Shown piece by piece: positions 33,106 through 40,838 of a stretch of 43,363 nucleotides of DNA (positions within the stretch are counted from its first letter, which is position 1; each line of letters begins with the position of its first letter). The DNA comes from SZUA-217 sp964194555. GTDB lineage: Bacteria > Actinomycetota > Acidimicrobiia > Spongiisociales > ZC4RG35. The position numbers were made by a program, and so were the translations under genes. A model generated the notes under the pieces. That model saw only the letters and a list, made by a program, of their open reading frames with translations. It did no database searches and was not told the DNA's origin. The stretch lies in contig CAXMMT010000075.1 in assembly GCA_964194555.1 (NCBI GenBank), positions 1 to 43,363 on the forward strand, given 5' to 3'.

Positions 33106-35721
33106 ATGCCCATTCTCCAGAAGGTTCTTCGCGTCGGCGAAGGCAAGACTCTCAAGGAATTCCAGAGAGTTGCCACCGCTGTCAATGACATCGAGCCGCA
33201 ATTCGAGTCGTTGCGCGACGAAGAACTGGCTGCCAAGACAATCGAGTTCAAAGACCGTGTAGCTAACGGCGCCAGCCTCGACGACCTTCAGGTCGAGGCC
33301 TTTGGTGTTGTTCGTGAAGCGGCGAAGCGAGTCCTCGGACAACGGCACTACGACGTACAGGTCATTGGGGCTGCCGCACTCAATCGCGGGATGGTTGCCG
33401 AAATGAAGACTGGTGAGGGAAAGACGCTCGTGTCGACAATGCCGGCCTATCTGAATGCCCTTGTCGGAAAAGGTGTTCACATGGTCACGGTCAATGACTA
33501 TCTGGCCAGTCGCGACGCCGAGTGGATGGGCCACATCTATAACTTCCTGGGGATGGAGGTTGGGCTGATCCAGAACAACATGCCAACGGCTCTGCGCCAC
33601 CCGGCCTACGACTCTGACATCACCTACGGAACCAACAACGAGTTCGGTTTCGACTACCTGCGTGACAACATGGCCATGACCGCGGAAAGCCGGGTTCATC
33701 GTGGTTATTCCTATGCCATCGTCGACGATGTCGTCTCGATCCTCATCGACGAGGCAAGAACCCCTTTGATCATCTCGGGCAAGCTGTCCGATAGCGCCAG
33801 GTGGTACAAGGACTTCGCCAAACTCGTTCGTCGTCTCAAGGAAGGCCTCGACTACGAAATCGATTTGCAGAAGCGCCAGGTGCTCACCACCGAAGATGGT
33901 GTGTCTCGAGTGGAGCAGATCCTCGGTATTGAGAACCTCTACGACCATGCCGCCGTCGACTTCGTTCATCACCTCGAGACCGCGCTGAAGGCCGAGGCTC
34001 TTTACAAGAAGGACATCGACTATCTGGTGGACCATGGCGAGGTCAAGATCGTTGACGAGTTCACCGGCCGCGTCCTCGAGGGTCGTCGCTACTCCGAGGG
34101 TCTTCACCAGGGAATCGAGGCCAAAGAGGGTGTCCACATAAAGGAAGAGAACCAGACACTGGCCACGATCACCCTTCAGAACTACTTCAGGCTCTATGAG
34201 AAGCTGGCCGGTATGACCGGCACCGCCGAGACGGAGGCCGCCGAGCTCGCCTCTATATACGGTCTCGAGGTTCTGGCCATCCCCACAAACCAGCCGGTCA
34301 TGCGGATGGACGAGGGCGACCTCGTGTTCAAGACCGAGCCAGGAAAGTTCGGTGCCGTTGTCTCCGACGTGAAGGAGCGACACGACAAAGGCCAACCTGT
34401 GCTTCTGGGGACGATCTCGATTGAAAGATCCGAGGTCCTGTCCAAGGCTCTATCCAAGGCCGGCGTCAAGCACGAAGTACTCAACGCCAAACACCACACG
34501 AGGGAGGCCGACATCATCGCTCAGGCGGGCCGGCCGAGTGCCGTGACTGTGGCCACCAACATGGCTGGCCGCGGTGTCGACATCATGCTCGGCGGAAACC
34601 CTGAGGGAATGGCGCGGGTCGAGTTGAAACGTCGTCGTGTTGGCGTGGACGACCCCTCATACGACGAGCTCGAGAAGAAGCTGACCGAGGAGTTCGTGCA
34701 TCAGATCAAACCTGACAAGCAGGCAGTAGTCGACGCCGGAGGCTTGTACGTGGTCGGAACAGAGCGACATGAGTCGAGAAGGATCGACAACCAGTTGAGG
34801 GGTCGGTCGGGACGCCAAGGTGATCCCGGCGAGAGCCGCTTCTATCTCTCGCTCGAGGACGATCTCATGCGTCGATTCCAAGGTGAGTGGGTGACGAGCA
34901 TCATGGAGAGGTTGAAGATCCCGGATGACCAGCCGATCGAAGCCAAGATGGTCTCCAAGTCGATCGAGAGGGCTCAGCGTCAGGTCGAGTCTCAGAACTT
35001 CGAGATACGCAAGAACGTCCTCAAATACGACGAGGTGATGAACCGCCAGCGCGAGGTGATCTACGAATGGCGGCGTTCCATTCTCGAAGACACTGCGGGC
35101 GACGACCTCATCAGCGATTGGATAGCCGACGCCATGACCGCCATTGTCGAATTCGAGTTCTCACTCGACATCGCGAAATCCGACTGGGACTGGGACGCGC
35201 TCAAGAGGGAGCTCGAGCAGTTCTATCCCACGAAGATCGACGAGTCGAAATTCGAGGGCACCTACGACGTCGACGATGTCATCGACTTCGCTGTCGACGA
35301 GGCACTCCTTGCCTATCAGGAGCGAGAAGAGGAATTGGGCGCCGACGTGATGAGCCGGGTCGCCAGATCGGTGATGCTCTCGGTCATCGACAACAAATGG
35401 CGGGAGCACTTATCCGAGATGGACTACCTCCGTGCCGGCATCGGACTACGTGCCATGGGCCAGCGCGACCCGCTTACGGAGTATCAGCGCGAGGGGTTCG
35501 AAATGTTCACCGACGCCGTCGACTCCGTGAAGAGGGATGCTGTCAGATACATCTATCACGTCGAGCTGGCGCAGCCGAAAACGGCACCCCAGCGAGTACA
35601 GGCCGCACTCGCTGGGAGCACGGTTTCGAGGAAGCCCGTCACCTCTGAGAAGATCGGGCGCAACGATCCCTGCCCGTGTGGAAGCGGCAAGAAGTACAAG
35701 CGTTGTCACGGCGCGGCCTGA
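33106..35721 (+). CDS. secA: Preprotein translocase ATPase SecA
   Basis: An 871-residue SecA driving protein export through SecYEG. Start ATG 33106 has AGGGGG four bases upstream. Walker A is MKTGEGKT (100-107), then TVNDYLASRDAEWMG and YGTNNEFGFDYLRDNM. Motif VI-type QLRGRSGRQGDPG and the C-terminal SEC-C zinc motif CPCGSGKKYKRCHG are present. Oddly, the Walker B box, DEVD in E. coli and mycobacterial SecA1, reads DDVV (Asp207, Asp208, Val209, Val210), although the following SILIDEARTPLIISG is intact. Length and motifs otherwise indicate the main housekeeping SecA. It is 12 bp upstream of prfB. Confidence 0.96.
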   Translation: MPILQKVLRVGEGKTLKEFQRVATAVNDIEPQFESLRDEELAAKTIEFKDRVANGASLDDLQVEAFGVVREAAKRVLGQRHYDVQVIGAAALNRGMVAEMKTGEGKTLVSTMPAYLNALVGKGVHMVTVNDYLASRDAEWMGHIYNFLGMEVGLIQNNMPTALRHPAYDSDITYGTNNEFGFDYLRDNMAMTAESRVHRGYSYAIVDDVVSILIDEARTPLIISGKLSDSARWYKDFAKLVRRLKEGLDYEIDLQKRQVLTTEDGVSRVEQILGIENLYDHAAVDFVHHLETALKAEALYKKDIDYLVDHGEVKIVDEFTGRVLEGRRYSEGLHQGIEAKEGVHIKEENQTLATITLQNYFRLYEKLAGMTGTAETEAAELASIYGLEVLAIPTNQPVMRMDEGDLVFKTEPGKFGAVVSDVKERHDKGQPVLLGTISIERSEVLSKALSKAGVKHEVLNAKHHTREADIIAQAGRPSAVTVATNMAGRGVDIMLGGNPEGMARVELKRRRVGVDDPSYDELEKKLTEEFVHQIKPDKQAVVDAGGLYVVGTERHESRRIDNQLRGRSGRQGDPGESRFYLSLEDDLMRRFQGEWVTSIMERLKIPDDQPIEAKMVSKSIERAQRQVESQNFEIRKNVLKYDEVMNRQREVIYEWRRSILEDTAGDDLISDWIADAMTAIVEFEFSLDIAKSDWDWDALKRELEQFYPTKIDESKFEGTYDVDDVIDFAVDEALLAYQEREEELGADVMSRVARSVMLSVIDNKWREHLSEMDYLRAGIGLRAMGQRDPLTEYQREGFEMFTDAVDSVKRDAVRYIYHVELAQPKTAPQRVQAALAGSTVSRKPVTSEKIGRNDPCPCGSGKKYKRCHGAA

Positions 35722-35733
35722 CTTAGTGCTCTC

Positions 35734-36861
35734 GTGGAGATCAGAGATCCCCAGGTGGCGGTTGCCGACTTGCGAAAGCGTCTGGATGACGCTCGATTGT
35801 TTCTCGACCTCGAGGGCAAGGCCGCAGACCTCTCAGAGCTCCGTGAGAAGGTGTCATCTCCCGATCTGTGGGATGACCCCGACGAAGCACGTCTGGTCAG
35901 TCGTCGGCTAGCGCGCCACGAGGGACTGTTCGAGAAGGTCGATGGACTCGCATCCCAGATCGATGACGCCGAGGTTCTGTTGGAGTTGGCAGCCGAGGCC
36001 GATGACTCAGAGGTACAGGAAGAAGCCATCGGTCTCCTCGAGGAGTCAGGTTCGACTCTCGATGACCTCGAGACCGAGTCGCTGTTCTTCGACGAGTACG
36101 ACGAGGCAGACGCGATTCTCAGCGTGCATGCCGGGGCGGGCGGGGTCGACGCCCAGGACTGGGCCGAGATGATGGCTCGGATGTACCAGCGATTTCTCAA
36201 CGACTCAGGGTTCTCTGTGACCGTCGAAGAGGTCACTGAGGGTGAGGAGGCCGGAATCAAGTCGGCGACATTCACCGTCAAAGGCGATCGCGCCTACGGC
36301 ATCCTCGAGTCGGAGAGGGGGGTGCACCGGCTGGTGCGCATAAGCCCTTTCGATGCCAACGCCCGACGTCATACCAGCTTCGCCGGCGTCGACGTGGTGC
36401 CTGACCTCGGCGACGAGGCAGACATCGAGATAAACGAGGAGGATCTTCGGATCGACACCTACCGTTCCCAGGGTGCCGGCGGTCAACATGTCAACACGAC
36501 CGACAGTGCTGTGCGAATCACCCACTTACCGTCGGGAGTCGTCGTCCAGTGTCAGAACGAGCGATCCCAGCTTCAGAACAAGGCGAGGGCCATGGCGATG
36601 CTCAAGGCTCGTCTCGCTGAGCGCGCCCGACTTGATCGGCAGGCTCACCTCGATGAGATCCGGGGCGAGAAAGGTGAGGCCGCGTGGGGACGTCAGGTGC
36701 GAAGCTATGTCCTGCAGCCATACCAGATGGTGAAAGACCTGAGAACCGACCACGAAGTGGGGAACGTTCAGGGTGTTCTCGACGGCGACCTTCAGGGGTT
36801 CGTCGAGGCCTATCTGCGTTATCGAAGGGCCAAGTACGAGGCGCTGAGTGATTCCAACTAG
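35734..36861 (+). CDS. prfB: Peptide chain release factor 2
   Basis: A 375-residue class I release factor from GTG 35734, recognising UGA and UAA. The codon-recognition tripeptide SPF is in RISPFDANARRHTSFA and the catalytic GGQ is in GAGGQHVNTTDSAVR. The frame is continuous; there is no in-frame TGA around codon 25, so the autoregulatory +1 frameshift of E. coli prfB is absent. The N-terminal helical domain (1-110) is acidic as usual. It follows secA closely and precedes ftsE by 75 bp. Confidence 0.96.
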   Translation: MEIRDPQVAVADLRKRLDDARLFLDLEGKAADLSELREKVSSPDLWDDPDEARLVSRRLARHEGLFEKVDGLASQIDDAEVLLELAAEADDSEVQEEAIGLLEESGSTLDDLETESLFFDEYDEADAILSVHAGAGGVDAQDWAEMMARMYQRFLNDSGFSVTVEEVTEGEEAGIKSATFTVKGDRAYGILESERGVHRLVRISPFDANARRHTSFAGVDVVPDLGDEADIEINEEDLRIDTYRSQGAGGQHVNTTDSAVRITHLPSGVVVQCQNERSQLQNKARAMAMLKARLAERARLDRQAHLDEIRGEKGEAAWGRQVRSYVLQPYQMVKDLRTDHEVGNVQGVLDGDLQGFVEAYLRYRRAKYEALSDSN

Positions 36862-36936
36862 CCCGAGCGCCACGATTACGGTTTTCCCTATCCGCGGTCA
36901 ATCAACCCGTTCCTGGCAGACTTCCCCCCTGTTCGA

Positions 36937-37635
36937 ATGATCCGACTCGAAAACGTCACCAAGGTCTACGAAGGCGGAACGATTGCCGCCAACGACGTCT
37001 CCCTCGATATCCCGAAGGGGGTGTTCATATTTCTCGTGGGCCCTTCAGGCTCGGGCAAGTCAACGCTGATCAGGCTCATGCTGAGGGACGAGCCGGTGAC
37101 CCGCGGGAAGATTTGGGTGGCAGGCAAAGACATCACGACCCTGCCCAAGTGGAAGATTCCCTATCTGCGACGATCCGTTGGAACGGTCTTTCAGGACTAC
37201 AAGCTTCTTCCCAACAAGACTGTCGCCGAGAACGTGGGCTTCGCCCTTGAGGTTCTTGGACGCCCGAGGTCCGTGATCGCTCCGCAGGTGGCCCAGGTGC
37301 TCGAACTGGTGGGGCTTGCAGACAAGGCGAAGCGGTATCCCCGCCAACTTTCAGGCGGGGAGCAGCAGCGAGTCTCGGTGGCACGAGCGTTCGTCAACCG
37401 ACCACCGATAATGCTTTGTGATGAGCCCACCGGAAACCTCGATCCGAAGACATCGGTGGGGATCATGAGACTCCTCGACCGAATCAACCGGACGGGGACG
37501 ACAATTGTGATGGCCACCCACGATCACGCCATCGTCGACGCCATGGCTCGCCGTGTGGTTGCTCTCGATGAGGGCAAGGTCATCCGGGACGACGCTTTGG
37601 GGACCTATGAGGGTCTGGAGGAGGAGGAGGAGTGA
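36937..37635 (+). CDS. ftsE: Cell division ATP-binding protein FtsE
   Basis: A 232-residue ABC ATPase. Walker A is GPSGSGKST, the Q-loop segment is VGTVFQDYKLLPNKTV, the signature is LSGGEQQRV, Walker B is IMLCDEPTGNLDP and the H-loop is MATHDH. With FtsX it transmits a signal across the membrane to peptidoglycan hydrolases at division. The C-terminus is a run of Glu (GLEEEEE) whose GAG codons also form a strong Shine-Dalgarno for ftsX. The ftsX GTG overlaps the ftsE TGA. Confidence 0.96.
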   Translation: MIRLENVTKVYEGGTIAANDVSLDIPKGVFIFLVGPSGSGKSTLIRLMLRDEPVTRGKIWVAGKDITTLPKWKIPYLRRSVGTVFQDYKLLPNKTVAENVGFALEVLGRPRSVIAPQVAQVLELVGLADKAKRYPRQLSGGEQQRVSVARAFVNRPPIMLCDEPTGNLDPKTSVGIMRLLDRINRTGTTIVMATHDHAIVDAMARRVVALDEGKVIRDDALGTYEGLEEEEE

Positions 37636-38555
37636 GTCGCATACTCTTCCTCATCAGGGAGGCCCTTGTGAGCCTCCGCCGCAACCTCCTCATTGTTGCA
37701 GGGGCGATTCTGGCCGTCTTCATCTCACTGACCCTTGCCTTTGGCGCCCTCGTGATCAACGAGATACTTCGTATCAACACGCTTGCCTGGCAGGACGGTG
37801 TCCATGTGATCGCCTTTCTCAACGATGCGGGCGAGAATGGTGTGCCGTCGAACGCCCACGAGGTTCTTCTGGAAGACGTGATGGGTTGGGACGAGGTCGA
37901 TCAAGCCAAGTACGTGAGCAAGGCCGAGGCGTGGATCGAGTACCAGGAGTTGTTTGCAGGCCAGGAGGAGCTGCTCGACATCGACCCGACGATTCTTCCG
38001 GCCTCCATCCGGATCGAGCTGGTTGACATCGCCTTGCACAACTCGGTCAAGTTCCGGCTGGATCAGCAGACCCAGGTCGTGCGTCAGGTGACAACGGCGG
38101 CCGACTCGATCGAGCAACTCCAGAACCTCTCCAGCGTTCTCAACATTCTGGGTCTGGGACTGGCAATTGCTCTCGGTCTCTCCGCGATCGTTCTGATCGC
38201 CAACACGATCAGATTGGCCATCTACGCCCGCCGTGAGGAGGTGGCCATCATGAAGCTGGTCGGCGCCTCCAATTGGTTCATCCGCGTGCCCTTCCTGCTG
38301 GAGGGGATGATCGAAGGGGTAGCGGGCGCGGCCCTTGCTGTCTTCACCGTCTGGCTGGGCTCGACGAGCCTGGCTCGTGCCGGAGAGGGATTCGCCCTGT
38401 TCCGCCTCGATGTCGGTCAGGACTGGTTTCTGACCTGGGGGCTTCTCTTCCTGGCGTTCGGGGCCATTGCCGGAATCGTTGGGTCTCTCATGGGCTTGAG
38501 CCGTTACCTTCGCGACGCCGATGGCACCGGGCCCGATACACCAGCCGGCTTCTAG
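37632..38555 (+). CDS. ftsX: Cell division protein FtsX
   Basis: A 307-residue ABC permease starting at GTG 37632. TM1 (about 18-42) is followed by an extracytoplasmic domain (about 45-155) that would contact a hydrolase activator. Three further TM helices follow (about 165-192, 215-240 and 262-290). IKLVGASNWFIRVPFLLEG-type sequence (IMKLVGAS, FIRVPFLLEGM) is the family's permease motif that contacts FtsE. The TAG stop (38553-38555) is made by the TA plus G at the left edge of palindromic element D. Confidence 0.94.
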   Translation: MSRILFLIREALVSLRRNLLIVAGAILAVFISLTLAFGALVINEILRINTLAWQDGVHVIAFLNDAGENGVPSNAHEVLLEDVMGWDEVDQAKYVSKAEAWIEYQELFAGQEELLDIDPTILPASIRIELVDIALHNSVKFRLDQQTQVVRQVTTAADSIEQLQNLSSVLNILGLGLAIALGLSAIVLIANTIRLAIYARREEVAIMKLVGASNWFIRVPFLLEGMIEGVAGAALAVFTVWLGSTSLARAGEGFALFRLDVGQDWFLTWGLLFLAFGAIAGIVGSLMGLSRYLRDADGTGPDTPAGF

Positions 38556-38718
38556 TGGTCTGTCGCACAAATGGTGTGAGGGTGTCTCCGATACATCGGC
38601 GCTCGACTCGCCAGGACGCACAACGAAGGCGCACCCGCGGGTGCGTCAAGGCGGAGGACGTAGTGAGCGACGTCGAGGGCCGGAGAGACACCGCAATCAT
38701 TTGTAAGACGGGCCACTA
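38553..38718 (-). repeat. Palindromic MITE-like element, copy D
   Basis: A 166-bp element filling the whole ftsX-smpB gap. Ends are TAGTGGTCTGTC and GACGGGCCACTA. It is the reverse complement of copy A with only a few differences. It contains the perfect 16-bp palindrome CGCACCCGCGGGTGCG (38630-38645), the hairpin ACGTC/GACGT partner segments and the invariant core. Both ends are TA within CTAG. Deleting it with one TA would leave ftsX TAG overlapping the smpB GTG by one base. Confidence 0.92.
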
Positions 38719-39192
38719 GTGCGCTCTGAGAACCCCGGGCAGGTCAAGGTGGTGGCGACCAACCGACGCGCCCGACGCAACTACTCCATTGTCGAGACCT
38801 ATGAGGCGGGAATGGTGCTTGTGGGCTCGGAGGTGAAGTCGCTTCGCGCCGGCAAGCTGGAGCTGAAAGACTCCTACGCACAGGTCGACCATGGCGAGGT
38901 CTTCCTGGTGGGTGCTCATATTTCCCCCTATGACTTCGCCCACGAAGGCGGCCACGATCCCGACCGAGAGCGAAAGCTATTGCTTCACCGCAGGGAGATC
39001 GACCGGATAGCCGGGGGGTTGGCCGAGAAGGGTTTGACGCTGGTTCCGCTCCAGGTGTACTTCAAGGATGGGAAGGCCAAGGTGGAGTTGGGTCTGGCCA
39101 AAGGCAAGACCACCTACGACAAGCGCCATACCCTCCGGGACCGCGAGCACGCCCGAGAAATGGAGCGCGCCACCCGCAAATACCGTTCCTGA
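38719..39192 (+). CDS. smpB: SsrA-binding protein SmpB
   Basis: A 157-residue partner of tmRNA in trans-translation. Family sequence: KVVATNRRARRNYSIVETYEAGMVL, GSEVKSLRAGK, LKDSYAQV, the LLLHRREI loop and the basic C-terminal tail KGKTTYDKRHTLRDREHAREMERATRKYRS. GTG 38719 begins at the last base of element D. There is no Shine-Dalgarno in the element edge, so an alternative internal GTG (about 38749) cannot be excluded. The tmRNA gene follows 61 bp downstream, an unusually tight linkage of the two parts of the rescue system. Confidence 0.95.
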   Translation: MRSENPGQVKVVATNRRARRNYSIVETYEAGMVLVGSEVKSLRAGKLELKDSYAQVDHGEVFLVGAHISPYDFAHEGGHDPDRERKLLLHRREIDRIAGGLAEKGLTLVPLQVYFKDGKAKVELGLAKGKTTYDKRHTLRDREHAREMERATRKYRS

Positions 39193-39204
39193 GCAAAGAC
39201 TGCG

Positions 39205-39248
39205 TTGTTCTTGTCCCGCTGTGCCATTATCGTTACGGGTAACACCCG
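39205..39248 (+). promoter_or_regulatory. Probable tmRNA promoter and leader hairpin
   Basis: TTGTTC (39205-39210), 17-bp spacer and TATCGT (39228-39233) form a sigma70-like promoter in the smpB-tmRNA gap. CGGGT-AAC-ACCCG (39236-39248) is a short hairpin just before the mature 5' end, probably in the leader removed by RNase P. Confidence 0.5.
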
Positions 39249-39253
39249 AAAAT

Positions 39254-39604
39254 GGGGGTGAAACGGTTTCGACGTTGAGTGTTGATGCGTTGGAAGCGAG
39301 CCGGGGTCTCCGGGGCGTCGTTAACAAACCGGAACAACCAATAGGTGCCAAACAACCAATGGCCCTGGCTGCCTAAATAAGTAGCCCGTCCTCCTGGCTG
39401 GTTCCCGCCCGGTCAGGTCAGGGCGTCGCAATGCGGGATGCTCTGCACGGGACTCCGGGACCGTGTGGTCAAGATCAATTCTGGATAGACGCAGGGAAAC
39501 TCGTCGTCAGAGTTCCTGTTGTCGAAGCTCGCTGACGACTGCGCTCGGAGATGCCGGCGCTGACGGCTTAGCGGACCGGGGTTCGACTCCCCGCACCTCC
39601 ACCA
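39254..39604 (+). ncRNA. ssrA: tmRNA (transfer-messenger RNA)
   Basis: The 5' end GGGGGTGAAACGGTTTCGAC and the 3' end with T-arm GGGGTTCGACTCCCC and CACCTCCACCA form the tRNA-like domain. The acceptor stem GGGGGUG pairs with CACCUCC, with one G-U. The resume codon is GCC at 39347 (after ATAGGT), giving the tag AKQPMALAA and stop TAA (39374-39376). The CCA is encoded (39602-39604). The RNA rescues stalled ribosomes with SmpB and marks products for proteolysis. The tag is short; many tags are 10 to 15 residues or longer. Its 3' end is also the likely attachment site for the adjacent integrase element. Confidence 0.95.
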
Positions 39605-39605
39605 T

Positions 39606-39643
39606 GAGTGTGGCCAGGATTGTCCTGGTCACGCTCGGTTTTT
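39606..39643 (+). terminator. Rho-independent terminator of tmRNA
   Basis: A 14-bp stem (39606-39619 with 39623-39636, two G-U pairs, loop TTG) is followed by GGTTTTTG. It begins two bases after the encoded CCA. Confidence 0.85.
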
Positions 39644-39675
39644 GCATCGAACGTCGGTTCGGCTGAATCCCATTT

Positions 39676-39693
39676 GCAGCCAAACTGCAGCCA
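39676..39693. repeat. Direct repeat GCAGCCA near the left element end
   Basis: GCAGCCA occurs at 39676-39682 and 39687-39693, 11 bp apart (about one helix turn), between the tmRNA terminator and the integrase gene. Spacing and position are compatible with integrase arm-type sites. Confidence 0.3.
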
Positions 39694-39719
39694 TTCATTC
39701 TTCAACTGCCGTTGTTCGT

Positions 39720-40838
39720 TCACCGGAACATCTCCGCTACTCGCTCCACTGCATCCCGACTCAGGCCCTCTGAAACGTGGGAGTAGATGTCGCTTGTGAT
39801 TGCCAGCGACGCATGACCAAGCTGTTCTTGAACCACTTTCATTGGCACGTCTGCTTCCAGTGCCAGGGTGGCCCATCCATGACGAGCACCGGGATGAGGT
39901 GTCAGTGGTCGCACGCCGGCTTCGACGGCCAGTCGCTTCCACGTCCGACTGAACGTGGTGGGTCTGACCGGTTCACCTATCTCGTTGGTGAACACCAGAT
40001 CGAGGTCATGCCAGATCGGAGATGCCATTCTCTCGGTGGCTTGGCGTTTCCGGTGGGCGCGCAGCACAGCCACCGTCTCGGGATCGAGGGGAATGTCACG
40101 GCGACTCTTCTTGGATTTGGTGACGCCAATCCTGTGGTCGATGCCACCATTCACCGGGACCAGAGTGTTACGGATGGCTGCTGTCCCGGCTTCAAGGTCG
40201 GTGTTCACCCATCGCAAACCGAGCACTTCACTTCGACGTAAACCAGAACTGACGGCCAGCATGATTGCCGGGTAGAACCGGTGCGAAGATGCGTGCTGTA
40301 GGAAGGTCTTGAGTTCGTCCAGAGTCCACACTTCCATCTCGGGACGTTTGACCTTGGGAAGTTCGATGCCACGGGCTGCCGGGTTTCGCATGATGACGTC
40401 TCGATCGACCGCAGCTTGTAGGGCCGAGTAGAGGACACCGTGGCTGTTCTGGATTGTCTTCGGGCTGAGTGTCTTTTGAAGGTCGACATAGAAGCGGTTG
40501 ATCGCCGTCGGCGACAGGTCACGCAACTTTCGAGGACCGAGAGCTTTCTTGATGCGCTTGATGTCACGCTCATAACCTGCCCTCGTGGTCGAGGCCAGAT
40601 TCACCTTGGTCTCTAGCCACTCGTCCAACCATTTGGCCACTGTCACTTTGGTTGGTTTGGCAAAGGTGTCCTGTGCTACTTCGGTCAACAGCGCTGCTTC
40701 ACGTGCTTTGGCTTCTCTCTGGGTCGGGAACGTTTCCTGATGTCGCACACGTCTGAGCTTCCCGTTCTCGTCCGGCTCTATGCCGATGTCGACTGAGACG
40801 GTCCATCTCTTCGATCCAGTGCGTCGGTACACACTCAT
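39720..40838 (-). CDS. int: Tyrosine recombinase / phage-type integrase
   Basis: A 372-residue integrase. I chose ATG 40838 (MSVYRRTGSKRW), which overlaps the upstream gene stop (ATGA) and has GGAG nine bases upstream; the longer frame begins inside that gene. The arm-binding/SAM-like N-terminus (VAKWLDEWLETKV...LASTTRAGYERDI) is followed by the catalytic domain. Visible catalytic residues are Arg201 (SSGLRRSEVLGLRW), Lys in TKSKKSRRDIPL, His315 and Arg319 (HPGAR), His342 (LGHAS) and Tyr352 (DIYSHV). Families usually have HxxR; here the spacing is HxxxR. It would catalyse insertion at the tmRNA 3' end. Confidence 0.92.
   Translation of the reverse strand: MSVYRRTGSKRWTVSVDIGIEPDENGKLRRVRHQETFPTQREAKAREAALLTEVAQDTFAKPTKVTVAKWLDEWLETKVNLASTTRAGYERDIKRIKKALGPRKLRDLSPTAINRFYVDLQKTLSPKTIQNSHGVLYSALQAAVDRDVIMRNPAARGIELPKVKRPEMEVWTLDELKTFLQHASSHRFYPAIMLAVSSGLRRSEVLGLRWVNTDLEAGTAAIRNTLVPVNGGIDHRIGVTKSKKSRRDIPLDPETVAVLRAHRKRQATERMASPIWHDLDLVFTNEIGEPVRPTTFSRTWKRLAVEAGVRPLTPHPGARHGWATLALEADVPMKVVQEQLGHASLAITSDIYSHVSEGLSRDAVERVAEMFR

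Noticed and set aside
33103..34395. 430-codon leftward frame
   Set aside because: Shadow of secA on the other strand caused by codon bias; no start signal and no family similarity.
35734..35830. Programmed +1 frameshift in prfB
   Set aside because: The frame is open from GTG through the usual frameshift site, with no in-frame TGA and no CTTTGAC.
14846..38718. CRISPR array or small-RNA gene family as an explanation of the four repeats
   Set aside because: The copies are far apart, occur in both orientations relative to transcription, and have terminal inverted repeats; they look like inserted elements.
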